Positions 47,183-58,206 of a stretch of 64,000 nt of DNA are shown here, one piece after another; the stretch's first letter is position 1, and each line of letters begins with the position of its first letter. Both the position numbers and the translations under genes were made by a program. The stretch is from Prevotella sp. E13-27 (GTDB taxonomy: Bacteria; Bacteroidota; Bacteroidia; Bacteroidales; Bacteroidaceae). Under the pieces are notes generated by a model. That model was not told the origin of the DNA and did not search any database. It was given only the letters and a program-made list of their open reading frames with translations. Location: the NCBI RefSeq assembly GCF_023217965.1, contig NZ_JALPSC010000002.1:496001-560000 (forward strand), read 5' to 3'.

Positions 47183-48667
47183 TTATTCATTCTGCAACTG
47201 CACTACGAAGTAACCACGCTTGCCTGTTGGGAAGACACCCTTTACGATGAGCACCTGATCAGATGTTGACGATGCTTCCTTCACTGCTTCTTCAAGATCC
47301 TCTACTGTGCGCATTGCCGAATCGTTGACACGCAGAATGATGAATCCCTTAGGAATACCAGCTTCCTTCATCTTGCCACCTTTAATCTTGATAACCTCAA
47401 GACCGTAGTTTATGTCGAGTGAAGCCTTCGTAGCCTGGGTAACAGGACGGAAGTCTGCTCCAAGTACGTCAACATCGGCAGTCTTAACGACCTTGGTGTT
47501 GCCCTGCTCATTCTTCAGAGTGAGGGTAGCAGTCTTCTTTTTCTTGTCGCGCAGGTAGGTGATAGAAATCTTGTCGCCAGGACGCTTCTGTGCGATGATG
47601 CCTGTCAGCTCACCGAACTTCGTAACTTTCTGTCCATCGATATTTGTGATGACATCTCCCTTCTTAAGTCCTGCATCTTCAGCAGCGCCGTCTTCTACAA
47701 CCTCGGCAATATAGATTCCTTCCATGGTGCCAAGATCAATCTCGTTGCCTTTCTCCTTCTCTGAGTCAACATACATGTTTACATCAGTACCACGGATGCC
47801 TATCATTGCACGCTGTACTGTGCCATATTTCTTCAGGTCTTCCACAACCTTATTCATGATGTTTGTTGGAATGGCAAAGCCGTAACCAATGTTTGAACCT
47901 GTCTGTGAATAAATCATGGCGTTGATGCCAATCAGGTCACCATTGGTGTTGACAAGAGCGCCACCAGAGTTTCCTTGGTTGATGGCTGCATCAGTCTGAA
48001 TCATTGATGATACTCCTTCACCCATGGTGCGCGCCTTTGCAGATACTATACCAGCCGTAACGGTGTTGTTCAGGCCGAGTGGGTTTCCTACTGCGAGCAC
48101 CCATTCGCCCACCTTTACGTTATCGCTGTTCGTGACCTTGATTGCAGGAAGATTCTTGCCGTCAATCTTTATGAGTGCCAGGTCGGTAGTCTTGTCGGCA
48201 CCAATAATGCGTGCTGAATACTCTTTGTTGTCATTGAGCGTAACTGTCAGTTCGTCAGCTCCGTCAACAACATGATTATTGGTCACTATGTAACCATCTG
48301 AAGATATGATTACGCCTGAGCCAGCAGCCACGCGTTTAGGTGTCTGCACCTGTCGCTTCTGCTTGCCATTATTGTCTCCGCGGCCGAAGAAGCCTCCGAA
48401 CGGATCATTGAAAAAGTCGGCAAACGGATCGCTATATTCCACAGTCTGCATTTTTGAATTCTGTGTATTCTTAATATATACAACTGTAGGTAAAGCCTTG
48501 TCTGCAGCGTATGTGAGGTCAACAGGCTGTCCTGCAGGAGCTGCTGACAACTCTGTTACTGAAGGCGAGTTCTTCGTTGCTGCACATGTCTGATTGAATG
48601 CTGCTACCGAGAAAACAATTGCTACCACGCTTAATGCTGGTGCGAAGTAATTTACAATCTTTTTCAT
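47183..48667 (-). CDS. htrA: Periplasmic serine protease/chaperone of the DegP/HtrA family
   Basis: About 494 residues from the ATG at 48667: signal peptide, then a trypsin-like domain with VTNNHVVDGADE (His), TDLALIKIDG (Asp) and NQGNSGGALVN (Ser), and two PDZ domains. It degrades or refolds misfolded envelope proteins. A longer in-frame start at 48781 was not used because the promoter box (48725-48718) lies between the two and the extension ruins the signal peptide. It ends at its own terminator. Confidence 0.95.
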   Translation of the reverse strand: MKKIVNYFAPALSVVAIVFSVAAFNQTCAATKNSPSVTELSAAPAGQPVDLTYAADKALPTVVYIKNTQNSKMQTVEYSDPFADFFNDPFGGFFGRGDNNGKQKRQVQTPKRVAAGSGVIISSDGYIVTNNHVVDGADELTVTLNDNKEYSARIIGADKTTDLALIKIDGKNLPAIKVTNSDNVKVGEWVLAVGNPLGLNNTVTAGIVSAKARTMGEGVSSMIQTDAAINQGNSGGALVNTNGDLIGINAMIYSQTGSNIGYGFAIPTNIMNKVVEDLKKYGTVQRAMIGIRGTDVNMYVDSEKEKGNEIDLGTMEGIYIAEVVEDGAAEDAGLKKGDVITNIDGQKVTKFGELTGIIAQKRPGDKISITYLRDKKKKTATLTLKNEQGNTKVVKTADVDVLGADFRPVTQATKASLDINYGLEVIKIKGGKMKEAGIPKGFIILRVNDSAMRTVEDLEEAVKEASSTSDQVLIVKGVFPTGKRGYFVVQLQNE

Positions 48668-48717
48668 ATTCACTAAGTGTTTGTTAATATTCATTTTTTC
48701 GTCATAAACTGACATTG

Positions 48718-48751
48718 CAAATATATAGTCAAAAATATGAAATATGACAAA
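48718..48751 (-). promoter_or_regulatory. Promoter of htrA
   Basis: On the minus strand TTTG (48751-48748) and TATATTTG (48725-48718) are about 22 bases apart, about 50 bases before the ATG at 48667. Confidence 0.6.
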
Positions 48752-48865
48752 ATGTCGGTCGTTTTTCTTGCATTTTAACACTTCGCTGAATCCCTTTAAG
48801 GTCTCTTTGCTTGATGTTTTTAGAAATTTACATTCGTTTAATGACTTAAATTAAATAAAAATTAG

Positions 48866-48873
48866 TACTTTTG
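48866..48873 (+). promoter_or_regulatory. -7 box of rnpB
   Basis: TACTTTTG lies seven bases before the first paired base of RNase P RNA; the -33 region is weak. Confidence 0.65.
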
Positions 48874-48879
48874 CAGGCT

Positions 48880-49301
48880 GAAAGCACTGCCACGGTTTGC
48901 CGCTGGTCCTTCTGAAAGGAGGGACGGGAGGAAAGTCCGGGCAGCATAAGGCGCTCCACTTCTGAAAGTAGAAGCAGTTGGTGACAGCTGGATATGGAAG
49001 AAGAGAATGACCGCCCCAACAGCCTTCTTAGGCTCCGCGAGGAGAACCGAGCGGGTGGGGTAAGGGTGAGAAGGTGGTGTAAGAGACTACCAGCCACTGG
49101 GTGATCAGTGGGCTGTTCCATCTGGAGGCTGCAAGTTCATGTAAACCGTCGCTTTCGCATCTGCGGATGAAGGGTAGCCTGCCCAAACGAAAGTGCGATG
49201 GAGGGTAGAACGCTAGAGACGCATGGTGACGTGCGTAGTAGATAAATGGCAGACGCTGGCATTTGTCAGTACAGAACCCGGCTTATAGGGGCAGTGCTTT
49301 C
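48880..49301 (+). ncRNA. rnpB: RNase P RNA (bacterial type A)
   Basis: The 5' strand GAAAGCACTGCC pairs with GGCAGTGCTTTC at the 3' end (helix P1). Conserved core pieces are present: GGAGGAAAGTCCGGGC after P3 and ACAGAACCCGGCTTATAG before the end. The length of about 420 bases is slightly long for the class. A T run follows and also closes the convergent yihY gene. The two ends are estimated from P1. Confidence 0.97.
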
Positions 49302-49305
49302 TTTT

Positions 49306-50625
49306 TTATTTTGCCAAATCTTCCAGCTTTATTTCTTGTAGTGACTTCAGATAGTTTCCTCGCAGGTTGAGTGCTTTCTCCCATTTCTTGTCAACTAATT
49401 TACCAATTGGTAAGTCAATCTTCCATTTGCCTTGAGCCTCAAGTCTGTCTATAAGTACTCCAAGGTTTAGGTTTACAATACTCTCTGCAGGGAGGAACTG
49501 TGATGCTTCTCCTTTCTCATCTGACGAAATCTCTATAAGTAGACGTGCTTCCATCAGCTTGTAGAGCAGGTCGTTGACTATTCTCACAGGTATGCCTGTC
49601 TCTTGTTGAAGACTTTCAATCGTATGAGGCTGCTTGCCGTCGGCAAAGCGTCGGCAAATTCGTGACATTAGTATGGCTGACAGCATGAGCTGATAGCGAT
49701 GGCTTATGTCATCTGTCTTTGTGTCATAGTCGTAGTAGTCAAGATTCTGACTGATGTATGTCAGCTCTGCTCCGAAGAGGCATATTGTCCACGATATCTG
49801 TGCCCACAGCATCAGCAACGGAAGTGCTGCAAACGATCCATAGATGGCGTTGTAGCTTGTCATCCAAATCTGCGAGTTGATATAGAAATACTGCAGCCAT
49901 TGCATTGCGATACCTGAGAGTATGCCTGGTATAATAGCGTTCTTAAACTTCACGTGGGTGTTGGGCATGAAGACATAAAGGGCCATGAACAGCGCCGACA
50001 TCAGTACATATGGAGCAAGTTTCACGGTTATCTTCATCATTGGTCCGAGCAAAAGGAAATCGGGCATTGAGTCAGCTATAGTGACCATGAAGATGCTAAG
50101 ACCTGACGACAGCACTATAAGCATGGGGAATAGGAAGAACATTGCCAGATAGTCGGTAAATGTCCTGAAGATGCTTCTTGGTTTCTTTACCTGCCATATC
50201 TCGTTGAATGTTGCTTCTATATTGCTCACAAGCATCAGCACGGTGTAGAGCATGAACACCAGACCAATGCCGAGGAAGATGCCGCTCTTTGTATGCACAA
50301 GATAGCTGTTGACAAAGCCAATGATTATCTCTGCCGTCTGTGGCTGGCTTGAAAGGGCATCGCGGAACCACATCTCTATATATATGCTATATCCGAATCC
50401 TCTGGCTATGGCAAACACCACTGCCAGTATAGGAACTATGGCGAGAAGGGTGGAGTATGTCAGCGCTGATGCCTGTGACATCACACGTTTGGTTGTGAAG
50501 AAGCGTATGGCGAGAGATACTATCTGGAGTATCTGATAAAATATTCGTGATAGTGGCGACTGGCGGTCTGCGTCGATTTTCCACAGGTCAACTTGAAAGA
50601 ATTCAATGATTCGTTTGATTGTCAT
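49306..50625 (-). CDS. YihY/BrkB family inner-membrane protein
   Basis: The 439 residues contain six membrane segments in the first 290 (ASALTYSTLLAIVPILAVVF, IYGSFAALPLLMLWAQISW), the YihY/virulence factor BrkB family fold, and a C-terminal winged-helix-like cytoplasmic part (residues 310-439). The function is not settled; it was once miscalled RNase BN. It is the last gene of a minus-strand group beginning with DUF4468. Confidence 0.92.
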   Translation of the reverse strand: MTIKRIIEFFQVDLWKIDADRQSPLSRIFYQILQIVSLAIRFFTTKRVMSQASALTYSTLLAIVPILAVVFAIARGFGYSIYIEMWFRDALSSQPQTAEIIIGFVNSYLVHTKSGIFLGIGLVFMLYTVLMLVSNIEATFNEIWQVKKPRSIFRTFTDYLAMFFLFPMLIVLSSGLSIFMVTIADSMPDFLLLGPMMKITVKLAPYVLMSALFMALYVFMPNTHVKFKNAIIPGILSGIAMQWLQYFYINSQIWMTSYNAIYGSFAALPLLMLWAQISWTICLFGAELTYISQNLDYYDYDTKTDDISHRYQLMLSAILMSRICRRFADGKQPHTIESLQQETGIPVRIVNDLLYKLMEARLLIEISSDEKGEASQFLPAESIVNLNLGVLIDRLEAQGKWKIDLPIGKLVDKKWEKALNLRGNYLKSLQEIKLEDLAK

Positions 50626-50677
50626 ATATCAGTTTTAGGTCTTGATAGCAGCAAGTCTGTTTCGCAGCTATTGTTGT

Positions 50678-53077
50678 TTAGTTGAAGAAGTTCCACGAAA
50701 CACCCATCTTGAATACCTGACGGTTCAGCGGATAGTGTGGCGTAAGGAATGATTTCCTGTTGAATGATGAAGATGTGATGTTTGTCATCATCACAAAGAA
50801 GCGTGCATGCTTCAGGTGAAGGTTAGCATATACATCTATGATAGGGAAGTCGCCAAGCGTAACCTTGTTTGCGGCATTGCTGTGAATGGCATATTGTCCC
50901 AGCTGTGGCACATAGTCGGGTGCCTCATAGCTTGTGAAATATGTTGCCGTACCTCCAAGCTCAACGCTAAGCACCTTTGCATAGACAAACTTCAAATAGA
51001 GGTTTGAGAACAGGTTTAGCGTGGGAAGCGGCAACAGGTTTGAATTAGTCGTAGATTGATATGTGATGACGTTGTCCCAGTGGATAGGACCTAGGCTGAG
51101 CTTTTGGTCTATCTGTGCTGTTATGATGTTCAGTATCTCTGAGTCCTGTTTTACGCATGCTGATATTGACTTCACACCTGTTGAAGGAGTGTAGGTGTAG
51201 TCCATGCTGAAGTAAGTATAGTTCTGAATCTCCTCAATAGCCACGCGGAGTGTGGTGTTTGTCTTGTCAAATGCGAACACACCCTCAGCTTTCAGCCTGT
51301 GAGTCATGTCAAGTGAGTTGTCCCACCAGAAATGCTTGGAGTGGAATCTACGTTCAAAGAAGATCGGGTTCAAGCGATGTAGATAACCGTTTGCTGCCAG
51401 TCTTACAGTATCGCCGAATAATGGGAAGTTCAGGTCTGTAGAGAAGTCAACCTTCAGCTGTCCTGCATCTTCGCCCACTACCCATGTCTCTGCTTGAAGG
51501 TTGTAGTGGAGCGTCTTGCCCAGTGTCTTTGCCAAGCTGCCACCCACGCTGACGTTATGCTCTGTCCATCGCTCCATATATCCTATCTTGGCGGTTGTGT
51601 CGAACTGAGGCATGTCAAACTGTCTCAGTTCATGAGTGGCAAAGATGTTGATGCCTGCCTTTGCCCATTTGTTGAAACCCTCAAGCAGTCCAATGCCGAG
51701 CGTATTCTTCAGCATCATGTATTTCGTTACATCATAAATGGAGTCGCCTGTGTAGCTGTTGCCTGCGAAATTATTATAATAGGTGTTGGCATAGTAGCCT
51801 TTGGGCGACCTGTAAGCCTGATAGATATGTTCGTAGTTATCGTAGTCGAAGGTGTGTATGAAACTTGTCACTGGCACAAATTCCTTCTTCATGTACATCA
51901 TAGCTGAGTCCTTCGCCGCATCTATAGCCAGCAGACTGTCCTCTATGGCTTTGTTGGCCACGTTTATGCGAGTTGTGTCAATGGTGTCGGCAATGCTGTC
52001 GATGGCTGCTATACTATCATTGACAGATGGTTTTGCTTGTCCAGGCTCGTCACCAGCTATGACAGCATCTTTGGGGCGTCCACCAGCAGGATTGTCGCCC
52101 ACCTTTGCGTTCTTGTCGCGTCCTTTGGGCTTTTCTTCGCTCTTCTTTTTCTTGTCGTTCTCTTTCTTTGACTTCTCTGCAAACTTCCTTGCCTCAATCT
52201 CTTCGTCTGTCATCTTTACATCACGGTAGAAGCCTACATTGTAACGGTGTGACAGGAAGATGTGACGCGAGTCGTTTCTGTTCCAGTTGGAACTGAGGTT
52301 TACAGGAATCTCGTTGTCGTTGAACGACTCGCTGAACAGTTCAGGGTGGGTTATGTAGTCATCGTTGGTAATACCACCATTCTCCGTCGTCTTGCGATGA
52401 TGCTGAGAATAGACCACATGCAGTTGGTATTTGTCGCCAATATATGAGCCGAAAAGCGTTGCGTTGAAGTGAGATACGCCCTGGTTCTGAAAATATCCGC
52501 GTGCATAGTCGTAGTCAATGTCGAAGCCTATGCCGATTCTCTTGCCTGCGTTTACTGCGAACTTTGCGTCTATATGGTCTTCGCCGTTCTGCTTGTCACC
52601 ACAGTTGTCATAAGTGAGGTTGGTTATTGGTGAAAGGGTATTGGTGAAGTGAATCTCGTCAGGTGTCTTCATCACTTGACTGTATGGGTGCATGAACATG
52701 AATTGCATCATGTCTTTGCGTTCCAGAAAGATTCTTGACTGTCTTGGGGTGTAATTGGAACCGGTAGTGTTATATGTTCCGTATGTTCCGGTGGCAAGCG
52801 TGGTGTTTGGGAAAAGATGAGGAATCGTGTCAACTGTAGTAGGCGTGATGCTTCCGAGCTTACGGTCTATCTTCCACACGTGGAGTCCTTTGGGAACGGT
52901 TTTGCTCTTTCTGGTACTATCAGTTCTGTTCGGGTTGAAACTATTGTTTTCGCTACGCGGATTACCCATCTCATCGTACTGCTGGATGTTTCCATTGGCA
53001 TCGGTTCCAGTTAATGACTGGGCTGTTAAGCCTTGCCATACACATAGCAATGAAAACGCAAATAATAGTTTCTTCAT
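50678..53077 (-). CDS. Putative porin (large outer-membrane barrel)
   Basis: The 799-residue protein has a signal peptide (LLFAFSLLCVWQGLTAQ) and matches the Bacteroidetes putative porin family: paired amphipathic strands with DDYITHPELFSES and RHIFLSHRYNVGFYR, ending in KMGVSWNFFN. A Lys/Glu/Asp-rich insertion of about 100 residues interrupts the barrel near position 300-400. This may be a large periplasmic or surface loop. It belongs with the 63-residue gene and DUF4468 upstream. Confidence 0.88.
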   Translation of the reverse strand: MKKLLFAFSLLCVWQGLTAQSLTGTDANGNIQQYDEMGNPRSENNSFNPNRTDSTRKSKTVPKGLHVWKIDRKLGSITPTTVDTIPHLFPNTTLATGTYGTYNTTGSNYTPRQSRIFLERKDMMQFMFMHPYSQVMKTPDEIHFTNTLSPITNLTYDNCGDKQNGEDHIDAKFAVNAGKRIGIGFDIDYDYARGYFQNQGVSHFNATLFGSYIGDKYQLHVVYSQHHRKTTENGGITNDDYITHPELFSESFNDNEIPVNLSSNWNRNDSRHIFLSHRYNVGFYRDVKMTDEEIEARKFAEKSKKENDKKKKSEEKPKGRDKNAKVGDNPAGGRPKDAVIAGDEPGQAKPSVNDSIAAIDSIADTIDTTRINVANKAIEDSLLAIDAAKDSAMMYMKKEFVPVTSFIHTFDYDNYEHIYQAYRSPKGYYANTYYNNFAGNSYTGDSIYDVTKYMMLKNTLGIGLLEGFNKWAKAGINIFATHELRQFDMPQFDTTAKIGYMERWTEHNVSVGGSLAKTLGKTLHYNLQAETWVVGEDAGQLKVDFSTDLNFPLFGDTVRLAANGYLHRLNPIFFERRFHSKHFWWDNSLDMTHRLKAEGVFAFDKTNTTLRVAIEEIQNYTYFSMDYTYTPSTGVKSISACVKQDSEILNIITAQIDQKLSLGPIHWDNVITYQSTTNSNLLPLPTLNLFSNLYLKFVYAKVLSVELGGTATYFTSYEAPDYVPQLGQYAIHSNAANKVTLGDFPIIDVYANLHLKHARFFVMMTNITSSSFNRKSFLTPHYPLNRQVFKMGVSWNFFN

Positions 53078-53096
53078 CTTCTCTGTTATCCTTTTC

Positions 53097-53288
53097 CTAA
53101 ATATTCATCAAGCGCAGCGTCACCTCTGCAAACTTGAATACCACGGCTCCAATGAGTGTGTATGTCGCTATGTCACGCGACCATGTGTACCATATAAGTA
53201 TTCCTGCCAGCGTGAGCAGAATAAATATGACGTTAAGCCATTGACGAATAGGGTAGGTGCGTCCTTTCTCTTCTTCTCCTATCAGCAT
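53097..53288 (-). CDS. 63-residue two-span membrane protein
   Basis: Two hydrophobic segments (VIFILLTLAGILIWYTW and TYTLIGAVVFKFAEVTL) follow a charged, cytoplasmic-type N terminus. It fits tightly between the DUF4468 gene (10 bases) and the porin gene (19 bases), which supports a true gene. Function unknown. Confidence 0.8.
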   Translation of the reverse strand: MLIGEEEKGRTYPIRQWLNVIFILLTLAGILIWYTWSRDIATYTLIGAVVFKFAEVTLRLMNI

Positions 53289-53298
53289 GACGATGTGA

Positions 53299-53907
53299 TT
53301 ACTTGTTTAGAACTTTTGTCAGCCTGTTGAAGAGATAGTCTTTGCGATCAATGGTCTTGATGCGGAACTTGCCGCTTACGCGTGATGTCTTTGTCATCTT
53401 CTTGTTCAGACCATATTTGTCGTTAATCCATTCTTCAGCCTTGTAAGGTGTCGGCTCGCGCTCTTCATCATAGAGATAATGAATGCGTGTCATCTTTATT
53501 GTTGCCTCGCCGTCCTTTATTTCAGCAATGAGATGGTAGAACAGACGAGTGCGGTCAAGTACAAGAGGCTTGTTCTTGAACACGAGCCATTCCTGATAGC
53601 TGCCCACAATCTGTGAGTAGTCGTTGTTCTCTAATTGGACTATGGTGCTCTGCTCGAACTGGTTGTCTTCTTTTGTCAAGCGAGTCATGTCCTCGAGAAG
53701 CAGGTCGTATATCTGTTTCTTTGTCTTGCCTGGTGCCTCGATGGTTGTTTCAAACACCACCTTGCCGTCCACTTCGGGCACTGCGCCTGCAAGGTATTTT
53801 GGATTAACGTTTGCCTTGACGGCAGTAGTGTTTTGCTCCCATGAGTTGTCTTGTGCGACAGCTGCCATTGGCAGACACATCGCCATTGCTATGATAAGTC
53901 TTTTCAT
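53299..53907 (-). CDS. DUF4468 (TBP-like fold) secreted protein
   Basis: The 202-residue protein has a signal peptide (MKRLIIAMAMCLPMAAVA) and the DUF4468 domain (KVVFETTIEAPGKTKKQIYD, then IKMTRIHYLYDEE). It should lie in the periplasm. It opens a probable four-gene minus-strand operon with the small membrane protein, porin and yihY. Confidence 0.88.
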   Translation of the reverse strand: MKRLIIAMAMCLPMAAVAQDNSWEQNTTAVKANVNPKYLAGAVPEVDGKVVFETTIEAPGKTKKQIYDLLLEDMTRLTKEDNQFEQSTIVQLENNDYSQIVGSYQEWLVFKNKPLVLDRTRLFYHLIAEIKDGEATIKMTRIHYLYDEEREPTPYKAEEWINDKYGLNKKMTKTSRVSGKFRIKTIDRKDYLFNRLTKVLNK

Positions 53908-53940
53908 TGCTTTCTATTTGTTTTTTGTTGAATGTTGGTG

Positions 53941-53948
53941 CAAAGATA
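53941..53948 (-). promoter_or_regulatory. -7 box of the DUF4468 gene
   Basis: TATCTTTG on the minus strand lies about 34 bases before the DUF4468 ATG. No clear TTG is seen at the usual spacing. Confidence 0.55.
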
Positions 53949-53992
53949 ATACTTTTTTCAATAAAACATAGCTCATTTTCTGAAAAATAACT

Positions 53993-54000
53993 TACCTTTG
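53993..54000 (+). promoter_or_regulatory. -7 box of ligA
   Basis: TACCTTTG lies 46 bases before the ligA ATG; the -33 region (TTTTCTG) is weak. Confidence 0.6.
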
Positions 54001-54034
54001 CATAAAACTATGAAAACTTTGCATAAATTCGTAA

Positions 54035-56062
<2,028 letters not shown>

Positions 56063-56074
56063 ATAACGAGAGAT

Positions 56075-57136
56075 ATGAAGAATGTATGTATTTTGGCTGG
56101 TGCCCGTCCCAACTTTGTAAAGGTGGCACCGCTCATACGTGCCCTGCAGAAGGCTGATGGCGCATGTTTTGAACTTGTCTATGCAGGACCAGCTGATGAC
56201 CCCACTCTTGAAGACAGCCTCTTCGACGATTTGCAGATGCCTCGTCCTACAACCTTCCTGGGTGTCGATAGCGTCAGTCTTAACGAGATAACGAGCAGTG
56301 TGATGGCAGAGTTCGATGCTTATCTTGAGCAGAAGCCTGCCGATGTGGTTATTGTCGTTGACGATCTCGCCTCCACGATGGCTGCTGCCATAGTGACGAA
56401 AAAGCGTGGAATAAAGCTTGCCCACCTTGTGGCTGGCACTCGCTCTTTCGACATAAACATGCCCAAGGAGATAAACCGTCTCGTTATCGATGCCCTTTCC
56501 GACTATCTGTTTACTGCCGGCGTTAAGAGCAATAGTGTTGCAACTCGCGAGCAGGGAGAGGCCTCTCAGACCTATATGGTGGGTAATATCCTCATGGATA
56601 CCCTTCGTTTCAACCGCCCTCGTCTGCGCCGTCCTGAGCTGTCAGGCATCGCTCTTGACGAGCCCTACCTTGTTCTCACCCTCAATCGTCGTGCTCTGCT
56701 TGCCGATGAGGCCCGTCTCGGTGAGCTGTTGAACGCTCTCGTTGAGTCAGCAGGCGCTACTCCCGTCATCGCTCCGCTTCGTGCAAAGGCAGCCGAGGTC
56801 GTTGGCAGACTCTGCAGCAGCGTAAAGATCGTTCCCTCGCTGTCATATCTTGAGTTCGGCTGGCTCACGGCTCATGCCAAGGGCATCATCACCGATAGTG
56901 GCAATGTGGCTGAGGAGGCAACCTTCAACGGCGTGCCTTGCATCACTCTCAATAGCTATACCGAGCATCAGGAGACCGTCACCAAGGGCACCAACGTTCT
57001 TGTCGATGGAAGCGCCGAAAAGCTCTCAGAGGCTCTTCAGACTATGCTCCACGGAGAATGGAAGACCTCATCTTTGCCCGACCGCTGGGATGGTCGCACA
57101 GCTGAGCGCATCGTCCAGATTCTTTTGTCGGAATAG
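56075..57136 (+). CDS. UDP-N-acetylglucosamine 2-epimerase-like protein with altered active site
   Basis: The 353 residues match the non-hydrolysing epimerase fold (LAGARPNFVKVAPLIRAL, MVGNILMDTL, ITDSGNVAEEATFNGVP). Compared with the four catalytic residues known for E. coli WecB (Asp95, Glu117, Glu131, His213), Asp97 and Glu132 are kept. However, HVEAG is HLVAG (Val119), and the HRRE histidine is Asn204 (TLNRRA). It may have another activity or be a regulatory homologue. It is probably co-transcribed with ligA. Confidence 0.85.
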   Translation: MKNVCILAGARPNFVKVAPLIRALQKADGACFELVYAGPADDPTLEDSLFDDLQMPRPTTFLGVDSVSLNEITSSVMAEFDAYLEQKPADVVIVVDDLASTMAAAIVTKKRGIKLAHLVAGTRSFDINMPKEINRLVIDALSDYLFTAGVKSNSVATREQGEASQTYMVGNILMDTLRFNRPRLRRPELSGIALDEPYLVLTLNRRALLADEARLGELLNALVESAGATPVIAPLRAKAAEVVGRLCSSVKIVPSLSYLEFGWLTAHAKGIITDSGNVAEEATFNGVPCITLNSYTEHQETVTKGTNVLVDGSAEKLSEALQTMLHGEWKTSSLPDRWDGRTAERIVQILLSE

Positions 57137-57239
57137 ACTTCAGACTACAGTTTTAGACTTTAGACTACAGACTTTAGACTTTAGACTACAGACTTTAGGC
57201 TTAGACTACAGACTTTAGGCTTAGACTACAGACTACAGA
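57135..57239. repeat. Heptad-based tandem repeat
   Basis: Units AGACTTT and AGACTAC (with AGGCTT variants) alternate, giving 14- to 20-base higher units, directly after the epimerase stop. Non-coding. Confidence 0.85.
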
Positions 57240-57265
57240 TAATTTTTCTAATGCTCTTACTAACT

Positions 57266-57303
57266 CATCCCCCCTCCCCTCGGGAGGGAAGGGGTGGGTT
57301 TTA
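57266..57303. terminator. GC-rich terminator between convergent genes
   Basis: CCCCTCCCCTC and GAGGGAAGGGG form a strong stem with a two-base loop; T residues follow on the plus side. Confidence 0.75.
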
Positions 57304-57307
57304 GGTT

Positions 57308-57808
57308 TTAAGGCTGCTCTTCCACTGCCCCTGGACTTGGCGTCTCATTGCCGCCGCTTCCGCTTCCCTCCTGCTCTCCGAAGGTCACCTTCGAGTTGCC
57401 GATCTTCGTGGTGAGGTTGGTGTTCTTGCGCATCATGCGTGCGGTGTAGAGGCTGTCGTTGCTCTGGTCGGCGGTGAACTTCACGCCTATGCGGGTGATG
57501 TTCTTCGAAATCTCGAAGTCCTCGTAGGTGTCAGAGCCGGTGGAGGTGGCAGCGAGATAGAGCGTGCCTATGCCGTCGAGCTTCACCTTGTAGCCCTCTG
57601 TGAGCAGCTCTGCTATGCAGTGCATCAGCTTGCGTGTCACGCCCAGCACCACGTCGTCGGTGTACAGCGTGCCGTGACTCATGATGTGGTTGGCCAGATC
57701 ATCGGTGTCGAGTGTCTCGCGGTGGAGCACCTTGCCATAGAATTTGCCGTAGCATTTTGGCAGCTTCTCGTTAGTGTTCTTGTAAACTTTAATCGTTACT
57801 TGTCCCAT
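57308..57808 (-). CDS. HU-like DNA-binding protein (HU-HIG type)
   Basis: The 166 residues contain an HU-like fold (VTRKLMHCIAELLTEGYKVK, DGIGTLYLAATSTGSDTYED) and a low-complexity Gly/Ser/Pro/Glu tail. This is the HU-HIG group that sits in mobile and surface-polysaccharide loci of Bacteroidales, often with DUF3987 genes. A DUF3987 fragment lies on the same strand 1.6 kb upstream. It differs from the chromosomal HU proteins and is probably a mobile-element gene. Confidence 0.88.
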   Translation of the reverse strand: MGQVTIKVYKNTNEKLPKCYGKFYGKVLHRETLDTDDLANHIMSHGTLYTDDVVLGVTRKLMHCIAELLTEGYKVKLDGIGTLYLAATSTGSDTYEDFEISKNITRIGVKFTADQSNDSLYTARMMRKNTNLTTKIGNSKVTFGEQEGSGSGGNETPSPGAVEEQP

Positions 57809-57842
57809 AATTGTGTGTTTTTAATTGTATTAGATTACCCTT

Positions 57843-57896
57843 GCGACCAGCTTCTTCGGGTGGCCGCTTCCCGTGTGTTTTAACGATACAAAGATA
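57843..57896 (-). promoter_or_regulatory. Promoter and leader hairpin of the HU-like gene
   Basis: On the minus strand the -7 box TATCTTTG is at 57896-57889. The leader contains a hairpin (57866-57843) in which GCGGCCAC pairs with TGGTCGC, apart from one bulge. The hairpin might affect translation. Confidence 0.6.
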
Positions 57897-57954
57897 CGAA
57901 ATAATTTTCATTCCACCAAATATTTACGCAAATATTTTTAAAGAAAAAGTTTAA

Positions 57955-58073
57955 GAGGTAAGAGGTTAGAGGTAAGAGGTTAGAGGTAAGAGGTTAGAGG
58001 ATAGCTTTGCTAATCAATTTTTCCATATTTTTTTGCGTTAATCCAACTATCCTCTCACCTCTCACCTCTCACC
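57955..58073. repeat. Heptad repeats forming a large inverted repeat
   Basis: On the left, GAGGTAA and GAGGTTA heptads repeat about seven times. The last 27 bases of that array (57978-58004) match the inverted right arm (58047-58073, CTATCCTCTCACCTC...) at 24 of 27 positions, around a 42-base AT-rich loop. It lies between the HU-like promoter and the RAYT gene. Confidence 0.85.
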
Positions 58074-58084
58074 AATCGCTCCTG

Positions 58085-58128
58085 GCGTTTAGTAAGAACG
58101 CTCCGAGCGTTTAGGCCTAACGCTTCTG
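58085..58128. repeat. Two 22-base repeats of the REP-like family
   Basis: Two units of exactly 22 bases each begin GCGTTTAG. The first holds AGTAAGAACGCT, the core shared with the arrays at 33.9 and 44.6 kb. Across the second, AGCGTTTAGG and CCTAACGCT form a near-perfect palindrome. They lie just upstream of the RAYT promoter. Confidence 0.85.
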
Positions 58129-58206
58129 GCAGAGATAGCGCAGGTAGTAGTCGCTGTAGTTGTTGCAACAAAGCACTTTTTTCACTCCCTACTTTCTCCT
58201 GTTTTG

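Noticed and set aside
48668..48781. N-terminal extension of HtrA
   Set aside because: The extension contains the -7 promoter box and a Lys/His/Phe-rich segment before a proper signal peptide at the 48667 start.
48846..49121. Minus-strand reading frame of 91 codons
   Set aside because: It is antisense to the conserved core of RNase P RNA and has no family match.
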